A stretch of DNA of 64,000 bases from Adhaeribacter aerolatus. Lineage in GTDB: Bacteria > Bacteroidota > Bacteroidia > Cytophagales > Hymenobacteraceae. Location of the stretch: contig NZ_BJYS01000032.1 in assembly GCF_007991635.1 (NCBI RefSeq), positions 1 through 64,000 of the forward strand, written 5' to 3'. The position numbers and the translations under genes are program-made. Below, piece by piece: positions 34,521 to 43,856 of the stretch. The notes beneath the pieces are model-generated. The model saw only the letters and a program-made list of their open reading frames with translations. It ran no database searches and was not told where the DNA came from. How positions within the stretch are numbered: the first letter of the stretch is position 1; each line of letters starts with the position of its first letter.

Positions 34521-35801
34521 ATGGAAAAATTAATTGCCAAAGCGCGTTGGTACCGCCTAATACCGTTAGCCTTTATCACCTACAGCCTGGCTTACCTGGC
34601 TAGGGCTAACTTTGGCTTTGGTGCCGCCAGTGGCATGGCCGCCGACCTGGGAATTACCCCGGCCATGTCTTCGCTCTTAGGCTCTTTGTTTTTTCTGGGT
34701 TATTTCTTTTTCCAGATTCCGGGAGCCCATTATGCCGCCCATAACAGCGCCAAACGTTTAATTTTCTGGTCTTTGATTATGTGGGGTGGTTTAGCCACGG
34801 CTACCGGCCTGATTAGTAACGTAAATCTCCTGATAATTATCCGGTTTATGCTGGGTGTAGCAGAGAGTGCCGTTATGCCGGCCATGCTTATCCTGCTCAG
34901 CAACTGGTTTACCAAAGCCGAACGCTCGCGGGCGAATACTTTCTTAATTTTGGGCAATCCGGCCACGGTACTCTGGATGTCTATTTTGTCGGGTTATTTA
35001 GTAGAAACGATGGGTTGGCGCTGGATGTTTATTCTGGAAGGATTACCAGCTATTATATGGGCTTTTTTCTGGTGGCGATTGGTAGAAGATAAACCCGCCG
35101 CTGCTACCTGGTTAACCGAGCCTGAAAAGCAAGCTTTAGCCGACCAACTGCACGCCGAGCAACAAAGCTTGAAACCAGTAAAAAATTATACCGAAGCTTT
35201 CCGCTCCCGGACCGTAATATTACTTAGTTTGCAGTACGCTTTCTGGAGCATTGGCGTATATGGTTTTGTAATGTGGCTGCCTTCTATCATTAAAGCAGCG
35301 CCGAACATGAGCATGATAGAAACCGGCTGGCTGTCTTCGGTGCCTTACCTGCTGGCTATTGTTGGTATGTTGGGAGCTTCTTATTTCTCGGATAAAACCC
35401 TGAATCGGAAAGTCTTTGTGTGGCCGTTTCTGTTAATTGGGTCACTGGCCTTTTATGGTTCTTACGTACTGGGCACGAGTAATTTCTGGTTATCGTTTGG
35501 GCTGCTTACCCTGGCGGGTGGCGCCATGTACGCGCCATACGGTCCGTTCTTCGCCATTATTCCGGAAATATTACCGCGCAATGTGGCCGGCGGAGCCATG
35601 GCTTTAATTAACAGTATGGGTGCCCTGGGCTCATTTGCCGGGTCGTATCTGGTGGGGTATTTAAATGGTTATACTGGTGGCTTCGGTGCTTCCTATATTT
35701 TCATGGCTGGTTCGTTGTTGCTGGCCGCTGTCTTTACGTTATTGGCAGTAAAAACCAAGCCCGCTACTTACCAATCCAAGCTGGCGGTTAATCCCGCCTG
35801 A
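34521..35801 (+). CDS. MFS transporter, anion:cation symporter (ACS)-like
   Basis: The 426-residue membrane protein has about 12 helices. Helix 1 holds SLAYLARANFGFGAASGMAA, the pattern of ACS-group carriers (YxxRxN), and later motifs include FLGYFFFQIPGAHYA and RFMLGVAESAVMPAMLILLSNWF. Members import organic anions such as hexuronates, galactonate, tartrate or sugar acids with protons or sodium. It lies near a Gfo/Idh/MocA gene and a sugar isomerase gene, which fits sugar-acid uptake. The substrate is inferred. A candidate structured RNA copy follows it. Confidence 0.82.
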   Translation: MEKLIAKARWYRLIPLAFITYSLAYLARANFGFGAASGMAADLGITPAMSSLLGSLFFLGYFFFQIPGAHYAAHNSAKRLIFWSLIMWGGLATATGLISNVNLLIIIRFMLGVAESAVMPAMLILLSNWFTKAERSRANTFLILGNPATVLWMSILSGYLVETMGWRWMFILEGLPAIIWAFFWWRLVEDKPAAATWLTEPEKQALADQLHAEQQSLKPVKNYTEAFRSRTVILLSLQYAFWSIGVYGFVMWLPSIIKAAPNMSMIETGWLSSVPYLLAIVGMLGASYFSDKTLNRKVFVWPFLLIGSLAFYGSYVLGTSNFWLSFGLLTLAGGAMYAPYGPFFAIIPEILPRNVAGGAMALINSMGALGSFAGSYLVGYLNGYTGGFGASYIFMAGSLLLAAVFTLLAVKTKPATYQSKLAVNPA

Positions 35802-35988
35802 TTGTGCACTAACTTATAAAAAAATAGAAACAACTGTGCACTTAATTAATTGCTATGGCTGGCGTGCCGCTAATGATAGTTTCTCACAGGCTTTTGGCCG
35901 TTCGTCTTAATTACCCACAGGAAAATATTAGGAAGTCCAGCAAAATAGTAAAGGAATAGTTTGTAAAGGCGACAACTATAGGGAAACT

Positions 35989-36160
35989 ACATCAGTTTGG
36001 GCAATGAGGGCCTTTCAGATTTCCGGTGCGCAGCATTCCGACGGAGGAGGAAAGGAAAGATGAGCAGCCCGAATGACCAAACGGGGCCGCGCGGCCTGGA
36101 GCTAACTTAGTAAGTAACTACCAGTTAGCACCTATACCTTGAAAGATGCAATCTTTCAAA
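35989..36160 (+). ncRNA. Candidate structured RNA or repeat, copy 2
   Basis: Same blocks as 5619-5810: atcagtttgggc (35991), ttccggtgcgcagcatt, gatgagcagcccgaatgacc and ttagcacct. The closing hairpin is perfect here (gaaagat 36141-36147, loop gca, atctttc 36151-36157). The alternative pairings are tttgggc (35996-36002) with gcccgaa (36067-36073), or gtttgg with ccaaac (36077-36082). Between the copies, differences cluster in presumed loops. It lies between convergent genes, so it is not a leader of either. Confidence 0.4.
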
Positions 36161-36181
36161 AGATCTAAACCTTACTTTTTT

Positions 36182-36230
36182 ATATTAAAAATAGCACTTC
36201 AAGTTTATCCAGAAGTGCTATTTTTAATAT
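36182..36230. terminator. Bidirectional terminator
   Basis: Arms of 19 bases (atattaaaaatagcacttc and its complement) flank an 11-base loop. It ends the minus-strand gene finishing at 36241 and may also stop transcripts from the plus strand. Confidence 0.8.
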
Positions 36231-36240
36231 CTATACTAAT

Positions 36241-37602
36241 TTAAACTACTTTTGTAACACCAGGCGTTGGAATCGGGTACCGGCCGTTAGCGTCGGGCTT
36301 CGTTGGCGTTTCGGCATCAAAGGCAAAAGTTTTTGGCATAATGCTGATTTCAGAATTCAGCGCCTCTTCCCAATTAATCACCTGGCCCGAATAAGTTGCC
36401 ATGCGGCCCATGATAGCCGTCATGGTACTCTTAGCTGCAATTTCGGCGTTGTTGTAAGGTTTATTTTCCCGAATAGCGGCAAATAAAATGTCGTGCTCGG
36501 TCTGGTACGGATTCGGATCGTCTTTGCCGCGGTGATTGTAAAGGACTTTACCAGTCAGGTCAGTGATAATACCTTTGCCGTCGCCGGACAGGGTAACCCG
36601 GCCTTTGGAGCCGGAGAAAGTTTCTTCTACCCGGTTCATGGTATTGGGTATATGACGGCACTGGCTGTTCAAGATAGAACCGTCGGCGTAGGTATATTCT
36701 ACGTAGTGGTGGTCGTAAATTTCGCCGTGGTCGATGCCGTTGCGCACCTGGCGGCCACCCATGCCCTGGGCACTCACCGGATAACCGTTTTTCACCCAGT
36801 TTACCACGTCGATGTTATGAATGTGCTGCTCGTTGATATGGTCGCCGCACAGCCAGTTAAAGTAATACCAGTTACGCATCTGGTATTCCATTTCGGTTTG
36901 GCCAGCCTGCCGCGGACGTACCCACACCCCGGCATTATGCCAGTAAGCTTGGGCTCCCAATACATCGCCAATCATACCATCGTTAATACGTTTGATGGTT
37001 TCGAGGTAAGCATTCTGGTAGCGGCGCTGTAAACCCATAACCACTTTCAGGTTTTTCTTTTTGGCTTCTTCAGCTGCCGCCAGAACCCGGCGGACACCGG
37101 GCGCATCGGTAGCTACCGGTTTTTCCATAAATACGTGCTTGCCGGCTTTTACCGCTTCTTCAAAATGAATCGGGCGGAAACCCGGCGGTGTAGCCAGAAT
37201 AACTACATCGGCTAAGGCAATCGCTTTTTTATAACCATCGAAACCGACAAACTTGTTTTTTTCAGGTACATCTACCCGCTTTTTGTCGCCTTCAAATTTC
37301 TTCTGAATATTGGTATAGCTGTCGTCGAGGCGGTCGCGGAAGGCATCGGCCATGGCTACTAGCTTTACATTGCCTTTGGTGCTCAGGGCCTGAATGGCAG
37401 CACCGGTACCACGGCCACCGCAACCAATAACGGCTACTTTCAGGGTATCGCTACCGGCAATGTAAGCGCCGGCGCTGGCGCTGCTAAAAGGTATCTGGCT
37501 AACCAGGGCCCCACCCAACAGGGCAGCTGATCCTTTTACAAAATCCCGGCGGGAGAAGCCACCGCTGGCTAGTGCTTTTTCGTTGTATTCTTTCTCGCTC
37601 AT
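36241..37602 (-). CDS. Secreted (Tat-type signal) Gfo/Idh/MocA oxidoreductase
   Basis: The 453-residue protein opens with a Tat leader (SRRDFVKGSAALLGGALVSQ). The Rossmann fold has LKVAVIGCGGRGTGAAIQAL, and the family motif is HVFMEKPVATDAPGVRRVLA. The substrate domain has GLQRRYQNAYLETIKRI and the HNIDVVNW block with a likely catalytic His. It is a periplasmic sugar oxidoreductase whose substrate is unknown. It follows the SUMF1-like gene by 45 bases on the same strand, so the two probably form an operon, read divergently from the isomerase gene. Confidence 0.87.
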   Translation of the reverse strand: MSEKEYNEKALASGGFSRRDFVKGSAALLGGALVSQIPFSSASAGAYIAGSDTLKVAVIGCGGRGTGAAIQALSTKGNVKLVAMADAFRDRLDDSYTNIQKKFEGDKKRVDVPEKNKFVGFDGYKKAIALADVVILATPPGFRPIHFEEAVKAGKHVFMEKPVATDAPGVRRVLAAAEEAKKKNLKVVMGLQRRYQNAYLETIKRINDGMIGDVLGAQAYWHNAGVWVRPRQAGQTEMEYQMRNWYYFNWLCGDHINEQHIHNIDVVNWVKNGYPVSAQGMGGRQVRNGIDHGEIYDHHYVEYTYADGSILNSQCRHIPNTMNRVEETFSGSKGRVTLSGDGKGIITDLTGKVLYNHRGKDDPNPYQTEHDILFAAIRENKPYNNAEIAAKSTMTAIMGRMATYSGQVINWEEALNSEISIMPKTFAFDAETPTKPDANGRYPIPTPGVTKVV

Positions 37603-37647
37603 GCTCTTTTAGTTTGGGTAATAATGAAATTTATGGTGGTGAATATT

Positions 37648-38676
37648 TTAAATATCTTTAATTGGCTCCGACCAGTATTTGGCTATTTCCTCTGGTGATG
37701 GTTGTTTCAAAGGCCGTACTACCCGGAACCCGATAAACGGGGCATCGGTAAACCACCATTGGCTTTTCGGCATTTGTGGGTCGCGTTGCTTCCAAACAGG
37801 CTTCGAAAATTGGCGGGCCGCACTGCGCAAAGCGTCAGGATCATCGTCCCAGGAGCCACCACGTAAGCTGTGGGGGTACAGTTTGGTAGGTTTCAGCCAC
37901 GAATTGGTAGCCGTACCTTTGGCAAACTGGGCGTAATAATTAGGGTCGTACTGGTCCATGGTCCACTCGGCTACGTTACCGTGCATATCGTAGAGGCCCC
38001 AGGCATTTGGCTTTTTGCTACCTACTTTTTTGGTACCGGCCTGGCTATTGTTGTAGTGCCAGCCGTATTCATCTATTTTACTCGCGTCATCGCCGAAAGC
38101 AAAAGCCGTGGTAGAACCGGCGCGGCAGGCATATTCCCATTCGGCTTCGGTGGGCAGGCGGTAAAAATGGCCAGTTTTAGCGGTAAGCCACTTGCAATAA
38201 GTTAAGGCAGCAAACTGGGTCATGTTGATGGCCGGGAAACCATTTTTACCCATGCCAAAGGTCATATCGAGGTAAGGCGGACTGGGACGTGAAACGGCAT
38301 CGGAACCGGTTTTACCGGTGGCCGACGAAGCACTCATCGATTGCTTTTCAAGTTCGCGGTACACAAATATTTCAAATTCGTCCCAGGTAACTTCGTGGGT
38401 GCCCATCCAGAAAGGCTCAATCTTTACTTTATGTTGCGGACCTTCGTCAGGTTTGCGTTTGGCTTCGGAGGCCGGGCTGCCCATCAGAAATTCGCCGCCG
38501 GCAATAGGCACCATCCCGAAAGAAACTTTGGTACCGGGTATTTGTTCGGTGTACTTTTCAAAACCAGGGGTATCGGTTTTAGAAGGGTCTTTAACCTGGG
38601 CGGCTACCAGCATAAAAAGCCCGATTATTGCTACAATTCCTTTTTTACCTTTACTTTGCCACCCGTTATTTACCAT
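37648..38676 (-). CDS. SUMF1/FGE-domain secreted protein
   Basis: From ATG 38676 this is a 342-residue protein with a hydrophobic leader (GIVAIIGLFMLVAAQV). The domain signatures are IAGGEFLMGSP, DEGPQHKVKIEPFWMGTHEVT, RLPTEAEWEYACRAG, WGLYDMHGNVAEWT, SLRGGSWDDD and FIGFRVVRPL. The late Cys pair needed by true sulfatase-activating enzymes is absent, so a structural or EgtB/PvdO-like role is more likely than formylglycine formation. The frame extends 25 codons upstream but without a signal. It is probably co-transcribed with the oxidoreductase at 36241. Confidence 0.83.
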   Translation of the reverse strand: MVNNGWQSKGKKGIVAIIGLFMLVAAQVKDPSKTDTPGFEKYTEQIPGTKVSFGMVPIAGGEFLMGSPASEAKRKPDEGPQHKVKIEPFWMGTHEVTWDEFEIFVYRELEKQSMSASSATGKTGSDAVSRPSPPYLDMTFGMGKNGFPAINMTQFAALTYCKWLTAKTGHFYRLPTEAEWEYACRAGSTTAFAFGDDASKIDEYGWHYNNSQAGTKKVGSKKPNAWGLYDMHGNVAEWTMDQYDPNYYAQFAKGTATNSWLKPTKLYPHSLRGGSWDDDPDALRSAARQFSKPVWKQRDPQMPKSQWWFTDAPFIGFRVVRPLKQPSPEEIAKYWSEPIKDI

Positions 38677-38913
38677 TATTTTATTTAAAAGCTTACTACT
38701 GATTTTACGCCAATTAAATCCGAAATTAAATAAATATTGTAAAAAACACAAAATGTTAACCGGTTTCTATTTCAGTTTTATTATATTTGAAATAAAGTAG
38801 GGTTTATAGGCGACAAAACTGTAACATTCAGGCTTTTATTGAATATTTTTAAAAGGGCATTCTCCTACCCAACTCTAAACATTACCTTATTAGTTCAATA
38901 TATTATAAATTTT

Positions 38914-39867
38914 ATGCACTCCAACCGACGTGATTTTTTAAAAAATTTGGGGCTGGCTGCCGCCAGTTACAGCTTTCTTTCTTCAATACCCGGTTTTTCG
39001 CTGGGCCAAGCCGAAGCAGCCGGTTTAGCCGAAGCCAGCACCCTGGCTAAAAAACCTTTCTTCCAGATTTCGCTGGCCGAGTGGTCGCTGCACAAAACGC
39101 TGTTTGCCGGCAAGCTCGATAACCTCGATTTTCCGCTGAAAGCCAAAAATGATTTTGGGATTACCATTGTGGAGTACGTGAGTCCTTTTTTTAAGAAACA
39201 GGAAAAAGACCCGAACTACCTGAAAGAACTAAAAAAGCGCACCGATGACAACGGCATTACCAACCACCTAATAATGGTTGACGGCGAAGGCAATTTAGGT
39301 GACACCGATGCGGCCAAACGGATGCAGGCGGTAGAAAACCATTACAAGTGGATAGATGCGGCAAAATATTTGGGCTGTAAAACCATTCGGGTAAACGCGG
39401 CGGGCCGCGGCACCGCCGAAGAAGTGCAGAAAGCTGCCATTGAGGGCCTGGGTAAGCTATCGGAATACGGCCAAAAAAACAAGATTAATGTAATTGTAGA
39501 AAACCACGGCGGTTATTCTTCTAATGGTGCCTGGCTGGCCGGCGTAATGAAAGGCGTTAATAACAAATATTGCGGTACGTTGCCCGACTTTGGTAATTTT
39601 AAAATTAGCGCCACCGAAAACTACGACCGGTACAAAGGCGTGCAGGAATTATTGCCTTACGCCAAAGGTATCAGTGCCAAGTCGCACGATTTTGACGCCA
39701 GCGGCAACGAAACCGGCACCGATTACCAGCGCATGTTTAAAATGATAAAAGCTGCCGGCTGGAAAGGCATTGTGGGCATCGAATACGAAGGTTCGCGCCT
39801 GGGTGAGGAAGAAGGAATCCGGGCTACCAAAGCCTTATTGGATCGCATACAACAGGAAATGGTTTAA
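38914..39867 (+). CDS. Secreted TIM-barrel sugar phosphate isomerase/epimerase family protein
   Basis: From ATG 38914 the protein has 317 residues with a Tat-type leader ([20 protein letters not shown]). The xylose-isomerase-like barrel is seen in [57 protein letters not shown] and [11 protein letters not shown], whose Glu/His/Asp residues are the usual metal ligands. Such proteins isomerise or epimerise sugars or inositols. It is divergent from the SUMF1-like and oxidoreductase operon, suggesting one pathway with shared control from the 240-base spacer. Confidence 0.85.
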   Translation: MHSNRRDFLKNLGLAAASYSFLSSIPGFSLGQAEAAGLAEASTLAKKPFFQISLAEWSLHKTLFAGKLDNLDFPLKAKNDFGITIVEYVSPFFKKQEKDPNYLKELKKRTDDNGITNHLIMVDGEGNLGDTDAAKRMQAVENHYKWIDAAKYLGCKTIRVNAAGRGTAEEVQKAAIEGLGKLSEYGQKNKINVIVENHGGYSSNGAWLAGVMKGVNNKYCGTLPDFGNFKISATENYDRYKGVQELLPYAKGISAKSHDFDASGNETGTDYQRMFKMIKAAGWKGIVGIEYEGSRLGEEEGIRATKALLDRIQQEMV

Positions 39868-39885
39868 TAAAAATATATTAACCTG

Positions 39886-39930
39886 AATAAAGAAAGGCTG
39901 CCTCTAACCGAAGCAGCCTTTCTTTATTAT
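39886..39930 (+). terminator. Rho-independent terminator
   Basis: Perfect 16-bp arms (aataaagaaaggctgc and its complement, 39886-39901 and 39913-39928) flank an 11-base loop with a T-rich end, 19 bases after the isomerase stop. Confidence 0.85.
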
Positions 39931-40075
39931 TATCTTTTATAAGCTAATTTTTTAGTTGGTTATAACAGGCAAAGCACCATAAAATCTTATTTCTTTACCC
40001 CACAACTATCCATCAATAACCTGAATTTCCTAATTTCTTATTCACATAAGAATTTCCCAGACCCTCGCCTAAAAA

Positions 40076-40205
40076 TATTTGAAAGTCCCGAAGGGACGCA
40101 ATATCTCAGCGATAGGTGCAGCCCATCGAAATACTCCACAAAAGCCCTGAAAGGCGTAATAATTAATACCAGATATAGGATTTTGCCCTTTCAGGGCTGA
40201 GGTAA
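40076..40205. repeat. Palindromic intergenic repeat (gtcccgaagggac / agccctgaaagg type)
   Basis: gtcccgaagggac (40085-40097) is a hairpin. agccctgaaagg (40143-40154) pairs perfectly with cctttcagggct (40187-40198). gccatcg-like words lie between. This pattern is a common Bacteroidota intergenic repeat as far as I recall. There is no ORF. Confidence 0.5.
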
Positions 40206-40222
40206 ACTGACGCACCTTACAC

Positions 40223-40468
40223 TCAAACCTCTTTTAACTGAATGGTATCGAGGTAGGGTTCCAGCGATGGTTTGCCGGAGAGCACCCGAATCAGCCCCAC
40301 AGTGTGGTCGTTATGCAGATACCAGACTTCGACGTAAAATTTATAGAACCAGTAAAGCTCTATCTTGCACCAGCCCTTATACCGGTAATGAATATAATTG
40401 CCATGATTTTGCAAAACAGCTACTTGTTCGGGGGTGGTTAAAACTTTAAATTCTTCCTGTGCCAGCAT
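40223..40468 (-). CDS. Hypothetical small protein
   Basis: I do not recognise this 81-residue protein. It is rich in aromatic residues (YIHYRYKGWCKIELYWFYKFYVEVWYLH) with a hydrophilic C-terminus, and has no clear membrane helix. It ends beside a repeat element and lies 45 bases after the next small gene on the same strand, so the two may be an operon. The aromatic pattern suggests a compact beta protein. No signal peptide is seen. Confidence 0.6.
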   Translation of the reverse strand: MLAQEEFKVLTTPEQVAVLQNHGNYIHYRYKGWCKIELYWFYKFYVEVWYLHNDHTVGLIRVLSGKPSLEPYLDTIQLKEV

Positions 40469-40513
40469 TTCTCCCTGCTCTAAAATAAAAATGATGCTTG
40501 CACCTACGAGAAT

Positions 40514-40774
40514 TTAATTCAAACAGATGCTAAAAATTTCGAAACGGTCGGAGGCAAAGCTCCAGTGTGAAGGCGACGGATGAATCTCTTCGCCGTCGGC
40601 GTCCAGGATAGTAACGGCAAAGCCTTCGCTATTATTTAAAGCTTCGGTATAATGCTTTACCTGATAGATGCGCCCTTCCTGAATCCATTCCTGGGGCTCA
40701 AAGGCCGGCAACGAGTCGTCGATGCACTGCGCATACACGGCCATGTATTTGGGAGGAAATATTAAATTAACCAT
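40514..40774 (-). CDS. Hypothetical small protein
   Basis: I do not recognise this 86-residue protein. It is acidic (QCIDDSLPAFEPQEWIQEG, VTILDADGEEIHPSPSHWSF) and looks like a small beta-rich SH3-like fold. There is no signal peptide or membrane segment. It lies directly upstream of the 81-residue gene on the same strand, with a 45-base gap. Confidence 0.6.
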   Translation of the reverse strand: MVNLIFPPKYMAVYAQCIDDSLPAFEPQEWIQEGRIYQVKHYTEALNNSEGFAVTILDADGEEIHPSPSHWSFASDRFEIFSICLN

Positions 40775-40883
40775 GCTCTTAAAACTCCTATAAAAATATT
40801 TTTGTTCCGGGCCGGCCAGATAATCCGGCTAAAACAACGTACCAACGGGCAAATACTTTTGATTACCTATTTATAAAGTAAAT

Positions 40884-40911
40884 AAAAAAGGGCCATTTAT
40901 CATAGCCCCTT
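40884..40911 (-). terminator. Terminator of the Hsp20-like gene
   Basis: On the minus strand aaggggc pairs with gcccttt (one G-U) across an 11-base loop, followed by a run of T. It lies 26 bases after the stop of the gene ending at 40937. Confidence 0.6.
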
Positions 40912-40936
40912 CTATCTATTTTTATTTAATGCCTTT

Positions 40937-41341
40937 TTATGACCGCTCAATACTAATAGTTTTCCGGTGGTTTAACCGGCCTTCGGCAAAAGGTAAGTTA
41001 ATGTTTAATTTGCCGTTTTCAAAAACCGCGTAGATCTGTTCTACGTCTACGTGAAACGGTATCTGGATTACCTGGGCAAACAACGGAAAGTTTACGTTGG
41101 CCTGGTCGGTACCATTTTCATCTTTCTGCGGTAAAGTAGCATATACCATTAGCTTGTTGTATTCTACCTGTACCTGTATCAGTTCCGGACTAACAGACGG
41201 GGCCACCACGGTTACCACCATTTTATCCGGTTTATTCGAAACTTTAAACTGGGCCATACTCACGCCCCCGCTTAAAGTGTTCAGTTGGTCAATCTGCTGA
41301 CCAAAGCTTTTTAATATTTTTTTATTTTTTATGATATACAT
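40937..41341 (-). CDS. Hsp20/alpha-crystallin-like small heat shock protein
   Basis: The 134-residue protein has an alpha-crystallin-type beta sandwich: VTVVAPSVSPELIQVQVEYNKLMVYATL, then FHVDVEQIYAVFENGKLNINLPFAEG (the conserved A-x-x-x-N-G-x-L-x-I-x-x-P stretch), and KTISIERS at the end. It is a holdase-type chaperone for unfolded proteins. The N-terminal arm is short, and the C-terminal IxI anchor is present as ISI. It is divergent from the disordered Asn/Arg-rich protein at 41756, which may be a stress pair. Confidence 0.82.
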   Translation of the reverse strand: MYIIKNKKILKSFGQQIDQLNTLSGGVSMAQFKVSNKPDKMVVTVVAPSVSPELIQVQVEYNKLMVYATLPQKDENGTDQANVNFPLFAQVIQIPFHVDVEQIYAVFENGKLNINLPFAEGRLNHRKTISIERS

Positions 41342-41755
41342 CGTCTTTTCCCTTCTAGCTCTTATGCCTTTTTAAGAACAAATCTTATACCACAATGTAA
41401 TAACGGCTGGTTTTTGCGGATACAAGCCAAATAATAAGACAAAATGACATTAATCTAATAGCCTTTCGCAAGAAAGCCACTTATAATAATTATACCGATT
41501 TGTTTTACAAACCGTTACACTAAACCACCATTCTCCCCTGCCCCACCAGAATAACATTATTGTCAGATGCTCTTAAATATTCTTCTTTCAGGAAAAATTA
41601 AAGGCCGGTTACGTGGGCAGGAGAATTTTCGATTTGGTTTTAATTTCCCGAGTGTCTGGTTAGTTCAGTTTATTTATCAACTCTCTTAAAGTTATTCCCG
41701 TAAAAAAGACAATCTTTTTAGAAGAAATATTTAACCTATTTAACAAAATACAACT
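41342..41755. other. Divergent promoter interval
   Basis: This interval lies between the Hsp20-like gene and the disordered protein gene, which are read away from each other. It is AT-rich. I could place no confident -7 box, and no repeat family or hairpin was found. Confidence 0.45.
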
Positions 41756-42559
41756 ATGGATTATAACAGAAGATATTCAGACGAAGATGATCAAAACCAA
41801 CACCCCGACCGCAGGAACTTACCAGAAAACCAACGGGTAGGCAAAGATATTTACCGCAATCGCGGCGATCAGAATCCGGCCGACCAGTACCGGAGTGGAC
41901 AGAGCTACCATAACCGCAACGAAGGTTTTGGACCGAATCAGACCCATTACGGTGCCCGCCCTGATAGCGCCTATCGCGATCCAAACCGCATTAATTACGG
42001 CGATAACCGGCAAAACCAGAACCGGTACCAGGACAGAAATCAGAATTATAATAAAAACCAGGACTGGAACCGGAACCAAAACCGGAATACGAACGACAAT
42101 CAAAATTACCGAAGCCAGAACACCTACGGCGATCGTAACCAAAATTACTACAACAACCCGCCGGAAGGCGATCATGCCGGTACCCGGTTCTGGGGCGAGC
42201 GCGAAGGTTATAAGCAAGATGATTACCGTTATACCAGCGGCAACCGTGGCAACTGGGAAGCCCCCGGCATTGGCCGCAACGACCGGGATGAAAATGACCG
42301 GAACCGCTACCGGAAAGATTACCGCCCCGACCGCCACTACGATCAGGACCGGGACCGCGGTTTTTTTGACCGGATAGGCGATAGCATCAGCAATACCTGG
42401 AACCGCATGACCGGCGACGATGATGATAATTACCAGAATCGTGACCGTAATCAGCACAACCGCCCCTTTAACCGGGGCTACGAATCCGGGCCCCGCTGGG
42501 CCGACGAAGATGACCGCTATGACCGCGAACGGCGTAACCGCCGCCGCTACGATGACTAA
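41756..42559 (+). CDS. Intrinsically disordered Asn/Arg/Asp/Tyr-rich protein
   Basis: The 267-residue protein is almost entirely low-complexity: repeated NQN, RNQN, DRNQNY and YRDxN words through residue 140, then charged RDE/DRN segments. One short amphipathic island stands out near 205-220 (RGFFDRIGDSISNTWNRM). It ends in RRNRRRYDD. There is no signal peptide. Such composition suggests a hydrophilin-like or condensate-forming stress protein. The terminator at 42671 follows. The antisense strand is also open for 212 codons, which is a composition effect. Confidence 0.75.
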   Translation: MDYNRRYSDEDDQNQHPDRRNLPENQRVGKDIYRNRGDQNPADQYRSGQSYHNRNEGFGPNQTHYGARPDSAYRDPNRINYGDNRQNQNRYQDRNQNYNKNQDWNRNQNRNTNDNQNYRSQNTYGDRNQNYYNNPPEGDHAGTRFWGEREGYKQDDYRYTSGNRGNWEAPGIGRNDRDENDRNRYRKDYRPDRHYDQDRDRGFFDRIGDSISNTWNRMTGDDDDNYQNRDRNQHNRPFNRGYESGPRWADEDDRYDRERRNRRRYDD

Positions 42560-42670
42560 CTGGTAGTTTTTAGCAGAACCGACAGGCTAGTACCTAGACA
42601 GCTACCGTTGAATACCTGCCGGCACCGCAACCACCCCTTGGGTATTTATAGATTACCCAGTACTGATTAA

Positions 42671-42703
42671 AATAAAAAAGCCGGGTAAACCGGCTTTTTT
42701 ATT
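42671..42703. terminator. Bidirectional terminator
   Basis: Arms aataaaaaagccgg and ccggcttttttatt are perfect over 14 bases with a 5-base loop. It separates the convergent genes ending at 42559 and 42725. Confidence 0.85.
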
Positions 42704-42724
42704 TTAAGTATCTTGAGCGGATGC

Positions 42725-43741
42725 TTAGAATTTAGCAATACCGGATAGAAAACTCTTATCTATAAAATCGATGGTATTATTGCGGCGACGGATAGCTAAA
42801 ACGGCCATACCGGCCAACGCCACCAATCCCACACCTACCATTATTTTAGGAACGGGGTCGGGCACCGGCGGCGGTAAAGATATTACTCCGCTCTCATCGG
42901 CTTCGGCGGCCTGATGGATGTAGCGCCCCTGGTGCGGCAACGCCCGTTGGTCGAACTCGCGGAATAAAAGGCCTAGTTGGTCTAATAATTCATCGCCGTA
43001 CATGGGCAAGCCGTGGCCGGTTGCAGCCACCTTGGGCCGCAGCAGTAAGAGCCGCTCAATCGAACGTTTGGCGGCCTCCCAGTTAGGTGTGTAATAAGCC
43101 GGCGGGCCGTGCACTTCCTGTTTCTGGGTCATCACGGCCAGCATCGACTCCTGTTTCACGGTTACAAAGGCATCGCCGGCTACCAGCACACTATCGCTAT
43201 CGCGAAAAAGAGATATATGCCCGGCCGTGTGGCCCGGCGTGTGCAGGTAAGTCCAGCCCGGCAAATGCGGTACGGTGCCGTCGTTTGGCAGCGCTTGCAC
43301 GTGCCGGCTGATGTCGATTGGTTTATTCGGATAAATCCGCGACATAAAGGCCATGGCGCCGCCGCCTACCGTTGGGTCCGGGGGTGGATAAGCGGAGCGG
43401 CCCGTTAAATAAGGTAATTCGAGCAAATGAGCATAAACCGGCACATCCCATTCTTCCAGCAACTGGCGCAAAGCCCCTATATGGTCGAAATGGCCGTGGG
43501 TGAGGATAATTGCCCGGGGTTTGGTGCCTTTGCCGTACAATTTTTCGGCGGCCCGTTTAATCCGGCTGGCCGAACCAGCCAGGCCGGCATCTACCAGTAC
43601 CCAATTGCCGTTCGTATCGGCCGGGTCGCTGATGAGATAAACATTTACCATTACTATTTGTAAACAACTAACGCCGGGGGCAACCGTCAGGAAGTCGTTG
43701 CGTTTGAGGTTCTGATAAATTGCTTTAGTGTGACTCTGCAT
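42725..43741 (-). CDS. MBL-fold metallo-hydrolase with C-terminal membrane helix
   Basis: The 338-residue protein has the metallo-beta-lactamase site THGHFDH (H82, H84, D86, H87), then HTPGHTAGHISLF, VLVAGDAFVTV and AATGHGLPM. These give the two-zinc centre of glyoxalase II-like hydrolases. After about residue 285 a Pro-rich linker (PPPVPDPVPK) leads to one membrane helix (IMVGVGLVALAGMAVLAI) and a basic tail. The substrate is unknown; a thioester or lactone is plausible. Confidence 0.85.
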   Translation of the reverse strand: MQSHTKAIYQNLKRNDFLTVAPGVSCLQIVMVNVYLISDPADTNGNWVLVDAGLAGSASRIKRAAEKLYGKGTKPRAIILTHGHFDHIGALRQLLEEWDVPVYAHLLELPYLTGRSAYPPPDPTVGGGAMAFMSRIYPNKPIDISRHVQALPNDGTVPHLPGWTYLHTPGHTAGHISLFRDSDSVLVAGDAFVTVKQESMLAVMTQKQEVHGPPAYYTPNWEAAKRSIERLLLLRPKVAATGHGLPMYGDELLDQLGLLFREFDQRALPHQGRYIHQAAEADESGVISLPPPVPDPVPKIMVGVGLVALAGMAVLAIRRRNNTIDFIDKSFLSGIAKF

Positions 43742-43856
43742 ATATTTTCTTTTACAGGTACATAAGAGGTCTGCATCTGTTATCGACGCATGTTAACTTA
43801 GAGTTACGCACAAATATGCTCTTTAGTTTATATTATATACGCTTCTTATAAAAACC

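Noticed and set aside
41819-42457. 212-codon open frame on the minus strand opposite the disordered protein
   Set aside because: Its hydrophobic Val/Ile-rich translation is the mirror of Asn/Asp/Arg-rich codons on the other strand. No start signal or family match supports it.
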